DNA of 64,000 bases from the NCBI RefSeq assembly GCF_009498215.1, contig NZ_CP043498.1, forward strand, positions 496,001 to 560,000, given 5' to 3'. This document shows, one piece after another, positions 1-7,600 of the stretch (the stretch's first letter is position 1; every line of letters starts with the position of its first letter). The notes beneath the pieces are model-generated. The model was not told where the DNA came from. It was given only the letters and a program-made list of their open reading frames with translations, and made no database searches. The position numbers and the translations under genes are program-made. Source of the DNA: Rhizobium grahamii (GTDB taxonomy: Bacteria > Pseudomonadota > Alphaproteobacteria > Rhizobiales > Rhizobiaceae).

Positions 1-349
1 TTCGCATCGATTGCCCCTTCGGGGTCAGGGACACGATCACCTGGCGTTCGTCGCGTGCATCCCGGGCGCGCGTAATCAGTCCGTTCTGCTCCAGACGCTT
101 GAGAAGCGGCGATAGCGTGCCGGAATCGAGATCGAGCTGTTCACCGATCGCCTTGACCGGCTGTTCCGTCTTTTCCCAAAGCGCCAGCATCACAAGGTAC
201 TGGGGGTAGGTGAGGCCGACCCGGTCGAGGATCGGCTTGTAGGCGCGCGTGAATGCGTGCGCCGTTGAATAGACCGCGAAGCAGAGCTGGTTTGCCAGCC
301 TTTTTTCTTCTTCCGGAATTTCCATCGTCTTTGTCATCTGCGCTTTCAT
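1..349 (-). CDS. ohrR: OhrR, MarR-family organic-peroxide sensor (3' end outside window)
   Basis: Winged-helix MarR-type repressor that senses organic hydroperoxides through a reactive cysteine. Translation from 349 begins MKAQMTKTMEIPEEEKRLAN and is followed by QLCFAVYS, where C23 sits in the position of the sensing cysteine of OhrR proteins. The recognition helix region (GEQLDLDSGTLSPLLKRLE) and the wing (RDARDERQVIVSL) are present. About 116 residues are visible and the C terminus runs off the window, so it cannot be told whether this is a one-Cys or two-Cys OhrR. The start at 349 follows a purine-rich GAAAGGCGG. It is divergent from ohr, the classic arrangement, and an operator-like palindrome lies between them. 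Confidence 0.9.
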   Translation of the reverse strand, partial: MKAQMTKTMEIPEEEKRLANQLCFAVYSTAHAFTRAYKPILDRVGLTYPQYLVMLALWEKTEQPVKAIGEQLDLDSGTLSPLLKRLEQNGLITRARDARDERQVIVSLTPKGQSMR

Positions 350-419
350 TGCCGCCTTTCCCTGGGGTCCGATTGTCCCCTTTTCGAATTCGAAATGCAA
401 TTTGCAAAATTCACTTGCG

Positions 420-434
420 TACAATTTAATTGCG
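420..434. promoter_or_regulatory. Probable OhrR operator
   Basis: TACAATTTAATTGCG contains the perfect palindrome CAATT-T-AATTG, resembling the TACAATT-AATTGTA boxes bound by OhrR in other bacteria. It lies in the 124-bp gap between divergent ohrR and ohr, 39 bp before the ohr start, so binding could repress both genes. The AT-rich flanks probably hold both promoters. Confidence 0.65.
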
Positions 435-473
435 CATTATACAAAATCCAACCCCAACGCAAAGGAGACTGAC

Positions 474-896
474 ATGCCTATCCTCTACACGACGAAAGCT
501 TCTGCCACCGGCGGCCGCGCAGGTCGCGCCGTTTCTGAAAACGGTGTTCTCGACGTTACGCTGACGGTTCCGAAGGAGCTCGGAGGCGATGGCGCAACGG
601 GCACCAACCCTGAACAGCTCTTTGCTGCCGGCTATTCCGCCTGCTTCCTGGGTGCCTTGAAATTTGTCGCCGGCAAGGAAAAGGTCAAGATTCCGGAAGA
701 CACCACGGTCAGCGCCACTGTCGGCATCGGCCCGCGCGAAGATGGTGCCGGCTTCGGCATCGAGGTCGCATTGACCGTCCATATCCCCGGCCTCGACAAG
801 CCGACGGCTGAAAAGCTTGCCGCCGCCGCGCACATCGTTTGCCCGTACAGCCACGCCATGCGCACCTCGACCGAAGTTCCGGTCACGGTCGCCTGA
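474..896 (+). CDS. ohr: Ohr, organic hydroperoxide reductase
   Basis: A 140-residue OsmC/Ohr-family thiol peroxidase that reduces organic hydroperoxides in the cytoplasm using lipoyl or dithiol reductants. Both catalytic cysteines are visible: C57 in AAGYSACFLG and C123 in HIVCPYSHAM. The family features GTNPEQLFAAGYSACF and VPKELGG are also present, and length is normal. The start at 474 is chosen because AAAGGAG lies just upstream and homology begins at MPILYTTKA; an in-frame extension to 402 would run through the operator region. A strong hairpin terminator follows the stop. Confidence 0.95.
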   Translation: MPILYTTKASATGGRAGRAVSENGVLDVTLTVPKELGGDGATGTNPEQLFAAGYSACFLGALKFVAGKEKVKIPEDTTVSATVGIGPREDGAGFGIEVALTVHIPGLDKPTAEKLAAAAHIVCPYSHAMRTSTEVPVTVA

Positions 897-915
897 GCAT
901 TCCAGCCGAAGTTTC

Positions 916-945
916 AAAAGAGCGTCGCATCCGCGGCGCTCTTTT
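916..945 (+). terminator. Rho-independent terminator of ohr
   Basis: Perfect 9-bp stem AAAAGAGCG / CGCTCTTTT with a further CGC/GCG pairing inside and a T-tract forming the 3' arm, 20 bp after the ohr stop. Confidence 0.85.
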
Positions 946-992
946 CATATGAAATAAAGTTGCTATATTCTTTCCAGAGAAAGGATATGGCC

Positions 993-1376
993 ATGACTGC
1001 AGTAAATCCGGTTTCCGGCGCCCGAACCGTCGAAGCCGCCGTTATCACCAAGGCAGTGATCAACGCCGCCGATCGCCTCGGCATCAGTTCGCGCACGCTT
1101 TCGGCCGTCCTCGGCATTTCGGAAGCCAGCATTTCGCGAATGAAGCGGCAGGATTATCTGCTTGAGCGTGGCTCGAAGGCCTTTGAGCTCGCCATCCTGC
1201 TCGTCCGTATTTTCCGCTCGCTCGATGCCATCGTCGGCGGTGATGAAGCCGTGGCGCGGCAATGGCTGCGTAACGCCAATGCCGCGTTTGGCGCTGCACC
1301 CGTCGAAAAGATCGTCAGCATTGCAGGATTGACCGATGTCCTTGCCTATCTGGACGCCCGCCGCGCTCTCGTCTGA
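993..1376 (+). CDS. Xre/DUF2384-type antitoxin of a RES-Xre pair
   Basis: A 127-residue protein with an N-terminal helix-turn-helix (about residues 20-60, ISSRTLSAVLGISEASISRM) and a C-terminal DUF2384/MbcA-ParS-Xre toxin-binding domain (WLRNANAAFGAAPVEKI, then LTDVLAYLDARRALV). Proteins of this type neutralise a RES toxin and autorepress the operon. The start at 993 has GAGAAAGG at good spacing; ATG 987 is only 2 bases after it. The 3' end overlaps the RES gene by 41 bp, indicating translational coupling. The order, antitoxin first, is usual. Confidence 0.88.
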   Translation: MTAVNPVSGARTVEAAVITKAVINAADRLGISSRTLSAVLGISEASISRMKRQDYLLERGSKAFELAILLVRIFRSLDAIVGGDEAVARQWLRNANAAFGAAPVEKIVSIAGLTDVLAYLDARRALV

Positions 1377-2091
1377 GGCGGGCGCTCTATCCGGTCGCTT
1401 CTGGCGTCTGGTCGAAGCGCAGCATCAGATATCCACCCTGAAGATCGTCGATACCTTGGATGAGCAGGCGCTGCTCGAAGGATTGCTGGAGGAGAGCAAG
1501 CCGGCGCTGCCGCCTGAATGCGTCGGCCTCGATTATCTGCTCGCCACCCCGTTCCGATATGGTGCGATCTATCCGCACGGCTCGCGCTTCCGCCGGGCAG
1601 GGCGCACGCCAGGCGTCTTCTATGCGTCCGAAGCCGTCGAGACGGCGCTGGCCGAGATGGCGTTTTACCGGCTGCTGTTCTTTGCGGATTCGCCGGCAAC
1701 GCCACTTCCGGCCAACGCAGCCGAATATACCGCCTTCGCCGCCGAGATTTCCGCGCCTGCGGTCATCGATCTCACCAAGTCGCCGCTCGATCGGGACCGC
1801 GCCGCCTGGATGGACCTGCAACACTATGAGGCCTGTCAGTCCCTTGCGGATGCGGCCCGCGAGGCGGGTTGCCAGGCAATCCTCTATGAATCCGTCCGCG
1901 ATCCCCGCCACGGCCGCAATCTCGCGCTGCTGACGGCAACGGGCTTTGCCGCCCGCGAACCGGTGGAGCGTCAGACCTGGCGCATCCGGCTTTCGGCAAG
2001 CGGCGTTCAGGCGCTCTGCGAGTTTCCAAGATCCCGGATCGGTTTCGCCCGTGAAGATTTCGCGGCCGATCCGCGCATTGCGACCGGGTAA
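1336..2091 (+). CDS. RES-domain NAD+-degrading toxin
   Basis: A 251-residue RES-family protein. Family members act as NAD+ phosphorylases or glycohydrolases that deplete NAD+ when freed from their Xre partner. The RES core is seen as GSRFRRAGRTPGVFYASE followed by ETALAEMAFYR, carrying the conserved Arg, Tyr and Glu of the fold, with a later AILYESVRDP segment. Length is a little above the minimal RES proteins but matches the long Xre-paired branch. The ATG at 1336 lies inside the antitoxin gene. The reading frame is intact, so the pair may be functional. Confidence 0.87.
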   Translation: MSLPIWTPAALSSEAGALSGRFWRLVEAQHQISTLKIVDTLDEQALLEGLLEESKPALPPECVGLDYLLATPFRYGAIYPHGSRFRRAGRTPGVFYASEAVETALAEMAFYRLLFFADSPATPLPANAAEYTAFAAEISAPAVIDLTKSPLDRDRAAWMDLQHYEACQSLADAAREAGCQAILYESVRDPRHGRNLALLTATGFAAREPVERQTWRIRLSASGVQALCEFPRSRIGFAREDFAADPRIATG

Positions 2092-2106
2092 GCTTCGATC
2101 GTCGCC

Positions 2107-2553
2107 TCAGGCGAGGGTGACGAGATCCCGCCGCAGCCGCCCGGCATCGCCCTCGGGCAGCTTTGCCTCAAGGCGCGCATGCGTGCTCACCCAGATGGGC
2201 AGGGCGGCTGCAAGCACCGCGCGTCCCTCGGGCGTCAGGGTCAGCAGCTTGCGCCGGCGATCCCTGGGGTTGGCGGTGACAAGCACCCATCCTTTGCGCT
2301 CCAGCGGCTTCAGCGCAGCCGTCAGCGTCGTCTGGTCCATGGCTAAGAGATTTGCGACCGGTCCCATCGGCGGCGGTTCGGGTCGGTTCAGCGACATCAT
2401 CAAGGAGAACTGCCCGTTGGTCAGCCCGATCGGGCGAAGGGCGTCATCGAAAAGCCGGGCGAGTGCGCGGGCTGCGCGCTGGACATGCAGGCAAAGGCAG
2501 GTGTCGCGCACCAGCAACGTTGTCGAGTAGGGAATCTCGGGCGAGTTTGACAT
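2107..2553 (-). CDS. MarR-family transcriptional regulator
   Basis: A 148-residue winged-helix regulator. The DNA-binding region is around residues 45-110 (GLTNGQFSLMMSL, LLAMDQTTLTAALKPLERKGW) with a basic wing containing NPRDRRRKLLTLTPEG. Two cysteines near the N terminus (DTCLCLHV) could be redox-active, but this is speculative. It is divergent from the DUF899 gene, and a 14-bp perfect palindrome sits 11 bp upstream of its start, implying autoregulation and control of the neighbour. The ligand cannot be inferred. Confidence 0.85.
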   Translation of the reverse strand: MSNSPEIPYSTTLLVRDTCLCLHVQRAARALARLFDDALRPIGLTNGQFSLMMSLNRPEPPPMGPVANLLAMDQTTLTAALKPLERKGWVLVTANPRDRRRKLLTLTPEGRAVLAAALPIWVSTHARLEAKLPEGDAGRLRRDLVTLA

Positions 2554-2563
2554 GAGTAGTTTG

Positions 2564-2577
2564 TATTGATATCAATA
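2564..2577. promoter_or_regulatory. Operator-like palindrome between marR and DUF899 gene
   Basis: TATTGATATCAATA is a perfect 14-bp palindrome in a 90-bp divergent intergenic region. Its size and position fit a MarR dimer site that would cover the regulator's own promoter and, 67 bp away, act on the DUF899 gene. Confidence 0.65.
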
Positions 2578-2643
2578 TAAATAGTCAAGAAACAAGGAGA
2601 ATAGGCCTCAAGCTATCGGTCGCGCCGGAGGAGGGCGCTCGTG

Positions 2644-3369
2644 ATGCAGAACCAAGTCGTTTCCCGTGAAGAATGGTTGGAAGCCCGCCGCGCACTGCTG
2701 CTTCAGGAGAAGGAGGCAACGCATTTGCGCGACAAGGTCAATGCCGCGCGCATGGCCATGCCGTGGGTGAGGGTCGATAAAGACTACATGTTCGACACGC
2801 CGGATGGCAGGAAAAGCCTCTCCGATCTCTTCGATGGCCGCAGTCAGCTTCTGGTCTATCATTTCATGCTCGGACCTGAATGGCAGGCGGGCTGCCCGGG
2901 CTGCTCCTTCCTGTCCGATCACGTCGACGGCACGCTCGCGCATCTCAACAATCACGACGTCACCTGGGTTGCCGTGTCGCGGGCCGAGCTTCCCCGCATC
3001 GAAGCCTACAAGAAGCGCATGGATTGGAAATTCCCATGGGCTTCCTCGTTCGGTTCCGATTTCAACTTTGACTATCACGTCTCCTTCACGCCGGAGGATC
3101 TGGCGAGCGAGACCGTCACCTACAATTTCGAAGCCATTCCTCCGGCCAATGCCCACGACGAACTCCCGGGTGTCAGCGCCTTCTACAAGAACGACGCCGG
3201 TGACATTTTTCACACCTACTCTAGTTACGCCCGTGGACTGGAAGAGATGGTCGGAACGCTGATGATCCTTGACCGTGCCCCGAAGGGCCGCAACGAGGAT
3301 TCGACCATGAGCTTCGTCAAACGTCACGACGAGTACGCGCCGGAGACAGCAAAATCCTGCTGCCACTGA
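2644..3369 (+). CDS. DUF899 family, thioredoxin-like fold protein
   Basis: A 241-residue DUF899 protein with an ML-GPEW-x-x-GCPGCSFLSDH signature; C84 and C87 form a CxxC-like pair in a predicted thioredoxin-like fold. Also visible are VAVSRAELPRIEAYKKRMDW and the typical C-terminal FYKND-G-I-FHTYSSYARG segment. The family is uncharacterised biochemically, and a redox or peroxide role is only suggested by the fold and by the MarR neighbour. GGAGGAGGG precedes ATG 2644; a GTG directly before it is an alternative. The C terminus ends KSCCH, adding two more cysteines. Confidence 0.85.
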   Translation: MQNQVVSREEWLEARRALLLQEKEATHLRDKVNAARMAMPWVRVDKDYMFDTPDGRKSLSDLFDGRSQLLVYHFMLGPEWQAGCPGCSFLSDHVDGTLAHLNNHDVTWVAVSRAELPRIEAYKKRMDWKFPWASSFGSDFNFDYHVSFTPEDLASETVTYNFEAIPPANAHDELPGVSAFYKNDAGDIFHTYSSYARGLEEMVGTLMILDRAPKGRNEDSTMSFVKRHDEYAPETAKSCCH

Positions 3370-3500
3370 GACGGCGCGACGGTCGCAACACGACTGGCGG
3401 CCAATTACGGCAACGTACGAGACGCCATTCGGCGGTCTCGCGACCTGCGTGAACACATTCGTCAACATCAATGCCTGAGCGCGAAAAAGGGAGAAGCGCA

Positions 3501-4279
3501 ATGTCTGCCACGCATGGCAAGTTTATCTGGTGCGAACTGATGACGCCGGACATGAAGGCGGCGACGAAATTCTACTGCGACGTTGTCGGCTGGACGACGA
3601 GCAGCATGAACGTGGAGGGCTTGCCGCCTTACACGATCTTCGAAGCAAGCGGCGCGGGTGTCGCCGGGCTGATGGACTTTCCCGCCGAGCTGGAAGGCAA
3701 GGGCATCCCGCCGAACTGGACGGGATATGTCGCGGTCGATGATGTCGATCAGTCCGCGAAGGATTTCGCGGCCAATGGCGGCTCCATCCGCAGGCCGCCG
3801 GAGGATATCCCGAGCGTCGGTCGTTTTGCCGTCGTCGCCGACCCGCACGGGGCGGTGATCTGCATCATGACGCCGTTTCCGATGGACAATCCTCCTCCGG
3901 AAGCTCCCGCCAACGCGCCCGGCCACGTCGGCTGGCATGAACTCTACGCCGGCAACGGCGAGGAGGCTTTCGCATTCTATTCGAAGCTTTTCGGCTGGAC
4001 GAAGGATCATGACTTCGACATGGGCGAGATGGGGACATACCGCATCTTCGCCGAGCACGGCACGCCGGTTGGCGGCATGATGACCAAGCCGCCGACCGTG
4101 CCGATGCCGGCCTGGGCCTATTATTTCAACGTGGCGGGGATCGATTCCGCCATCGCCAGGGTCAAGGCCGGCGGCGGTCAGGTGCTGAATGGTCCGATGG
4201 AAGTCCCGGCGGCAGCTGGATCGTCCAGGCGATGGATCCGCAGGGCGCGTTTTTCTGCCTGGTGGCGCCCGCGAGATAG
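3501..4279 (+). pseudogene. VOC-family (glyoxalase/bleomycin-resistance fold) protein, frameshifted near 3' end
   Basis: Two tandem VOC domains (about residues 5-125 and 130-255), of the type found in glyoxalase-related and antibiotic-binding proteins; substrate unknown. The frame is normal as far as NGPMEVP at about 4207 and then reads into an Arg/Ser-rich tail ending at 4298. One base earlier the sequence reads GGSWIVQAMDPQGAFFCLV and stops at 4279, the family's usual C terminus. So one base, probably a C in a CCC run, is missing near 4206-4208. The span of 779 bp is one short of a multiple of three. It may be a real mutation or a sequencing error. ATG 3501 has AGGGAG upstream. A terminator follows. 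Confidence 0.8.
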
Positions 4280-4309
4280 GCTGATCCGGCCGATTTGAAA
4301 GTTAACGAC

Positions 4310-4343
4310 AAGGCTGCCGCGGGCGACTGCGGCAGCCTTTTTG
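4310..4343 (+). terminator. Rho-independent terminator of the VOC gene
   Basis: Perfect 11-bp stem AAGGCTGCCGC / GCGGCAGCCTT with an 8-base loop, followed directly by a T-run and TTG. Confidence 0.9.
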
Positions 4344-4626
4344 TATCGCTGTAGAACGCTGTGAACAGGCACCGGAATCGGTGTGAGAAACGCCCCGAAT
4401 CGCTGGCTCTCAAGGCATGTCCGGTCAACCGGAAAAACCCGTATTCCTCTAATTTTATTAGAATTTTAGTGCTTTTAGTGGCACTTTGGTTGCCATCAAG
4501 GTTAACCGTCCCTAAACATTTTTGGGTGGATGCATAACCGGCTATATCAGCGGAGTTGCAGACATATTGCTTTTGCGCGGCCGGCGTAATTGATTGGCCC
4601 CAGTTTCTCATTGGGGTATTTTTGTA
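4344..4626 (+). promoter_or_regulatory. AT-rich upstream region of the adhesin gene
   Basis: This 283-bp stretch is visibly richer in A and T than its surroundings, especially 4440-4530, as expected of a promoter and regulator-binding region for the giant adhesin gene. No coding sequence is evident. I could not assign -35/-10 boxes or an operator with confidence. Confidence 0.4.
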
Positions 4627-7600
4627 ATGTCTATCGAAGATCCGCGCATTGCAGCAGTTGACGGCGAACAGGCTTCGCACGACTTCATTTCCGATATTCA
4701 TGCAGACGCAGCGTTTCAGGCCTCCGCCCCGCAGGGCGTAGAGGTGGCGCAGGCCGAGGGTAGCCAGCCGGCAGATCAGGCAAAGACCGACCGGGTGCCG
4801 GCTCAGGAGAGCGCGTCCGCAGCTCCCGCCGCCAACGAGGTCGTTCCGGATCAGAACAACATCGCGCATCTGCCGGCAGGCGCCTCGATCGACGACATCC
4901 GCGTCGAGGGCAGCAACCTGGTGCTGGTCCAGGCCGATGGCACCGAGATCGTCATCGTCAACGGCGCGCTCCACGTCCCGACCTTCCTGATCGGTGAAGT
5001 TCAGCTCCCGCAGCAGGCCGTGATCGCCGCTCTCGAAGAGAGCAACATCAACGTCGCGGCAGGCCCGGACGGGTCCTACTCCGCAAGCTCCTCGCCCTCG
5101 AGCTCCGGCGCCGAGTTCCAGGACTCGCTGCAGCCCGACGCCAACGACCCGACGCAGCTCGCAAGCCTGCTCGCCGATACGCAGCAGCCTGATGTCAGCC
5201 CGGAAAACACGCCTGACGAACGCAACGGCGTGCCCGTCATCACCACCAGCGGCCTCCTGACCGTTACCGAAATTGCCGGCAACGAAGGTGGTTTCCAGCC
5301 GCAGGTCGTCAATGGCCAGTTCGGTTTCAACCCGGGCACCGATGCCGGCGTTATCTCTTCCATCGGCTTCTCCGACTCCCTGAACATGCAGGAAGGCACG
5401 CAGAACGGCACGCACGCCGACCTGACCTCCGACGGCAAGCCTGTCGTCATCACGGTCGACGGCATGACGATCACCGGCACCGTCGATGGCCACACGGTCT
5501 TCACCCTGACCGTCACCAATATTGAGACCGGTGCGTACACGTTCAGCCAGTTCGCTCCGATCGATCATCCCGACAAGGGCGAAGCGGGCGCCGACGACGT
5601 GCTGCGTCTGCAGTTCAGCTACACCGTCACCGACAAGAATGGCGATAGCGTCACCGGCATCGGCTCGATCGACGTTCGCGACGACGCTCCGACCGTCAAC
5701 ACCGAAAACGATGCCAGCAGCAGCATCAGCGAGAGCAATCTGTCGGGCGAAGGCCATCTCACGACCCAGGGATCGCTTGGCGTCCAGTGGGGCGCTGACA
5801 ACGGCACCGGCCGCGACCTCACCTTCGACAAGCAGACGGCACCTGAGGGTCTGACCTCGCACGGCCTCGCCATCCACTACGAGATTTCCGTCGACGGCCA
5901 CACGCTGACCGGCTACACCGGCTCGGCCAACGGCGAAGATCGCGTCGACGTCTTCGTCGCAACGCTCAACCCGGCTGCCCCGAACGGTTCCTACACCTTC
6001 GAACTGCTGCAGAGCATCGATCATCCGCAGACCAAGGGGTCTGAAGGCGGCGAAGGCGAAATCCAGCCGCTCGCCGAAACCATCTCGACGGACGAACAGC
6101 TCGGCCTCCACTTCACGGCGACCGCCAAGGATGCCGACGGCGACACCGTACCGGTCGACTTCACCGTCACCGTCAAGGACGACGTTCCGACCGCCGATTA
6201 TTCCGGCACGGGCACCGTTACCGAGCATAGTGCGGATGGCGCGTTCGCTGAGCAGTCTGCGACTGGACGGCTAACCTTCACAACGGGCGCGGATGGCGGT
6301 CAGGTTAGTGACTTGACGTTCCGCACAGCGATTGAGCATCAGGACACTCCCGGCGAGGATTTTCCGGCTCTGAAGTCGCATGGCGTCGCACTGACCTACG
6401 AAACCACGATTGTGAATGGTGAGATCACCGTAACAGCACATGCGGGTGATACGCTCGTCTTCACGCTGACGGTCGATCAGCAATCGGGTGACTACAAGTA
6501 CACGCAGTTTTCGTCCATCGACCACGCCTCCGACAGCGACAAGCTGCGCCTCGTGTTTGATTTCATCGTAACGGATGGCGACGGCGACAAGACCGCTTGG
6601 AACGATGGCACGCTCCAGATCGACATCATCGACGACAAGCCGACGATCGACGGTGTCGCGCAGGCGGTGAACCTGCTCGCCAACGGCAATTTCAAGGATG
6701 ACGGCTGGCAGCCGCAGGGCTGGGACAACGGCGGCTACGCCGGCTCGGCAACCGGTGGCATCGGCTGGAAGGTCGACGGTACGGGCAGCGTGCAGCTCGA
6801 GCGCGTCAGCGATGGCTATCTCGGCATGCACACTTCCAACGGTGCGCCGATGGTCGACATGGGCTCTTCGCCCGGCAATACCACGATCTCGCAGGACATT
6901 GTCGGCCTGAAGGCCAACGAAACGCTGACATTGAGCTTCGAAGTCGGTTCTCCGGACCCGGCTTCCTCCAAGCTGCTGGTCTATTGGAACGGCGAACTCG
7001 TCGGCACGTTCGACCAGCCTTCCGCGATGACGCTGGTCAAGATTGAAGGCTTGGTCGCATCCGCAAACGGCAGCAACCAGCTGACCTTCAAGGAAGTCGG
7101 AACGTCCGACTACACCGGCAGCTACCTTGCCAACATCAGCCTGACCGAAAGCGCAAACGTTCCGGTCTTCAAGGCGGCGATCGGCGAAGACTCCAACGCC
7201 TTCTCCTTCGAGCTTGCCGACGGCAAGCAGTTCTCCTTCGGCGCCGACGGCAAGGGGGCGGTGACGCTGGGTGCGGCCACCGTGGCTTCGGCTGGCGGCA
7301 TCGCGCTGGCGCTGCCGGAAAAGGCCTACTCCTACGTGGACGGCCACATCGTCATCGACCCGAGCTACGTCCAGTCGCTCAACGCCGGCGAGATCGCCAC
7401 CATCACCATCCCCTTCACCGTCACCGACTCGGACGGCGACAGCAAGACCGGCGTCTACCAGGTCACCGTCACAGGTGAGAACGATGCCGCAACGATCTCC
7501 GGAACGGCCACAGGCGCCGTCACGGAAGACGCCCTCGACCTCACGACCGGCAGCACGCTCAAGGTCGTCGACGTCGACCACGGCGAAGCCCATTTCCAGA

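Noticed and set aside
4162..6228. Long open frame on the minus strand opposite the start of the adhesin gene
   Set aside because: Val/Arg/Gly/Asp-rich composition typical of antisense shadows of GC-rich repeats; overlaps a real gene throughout.
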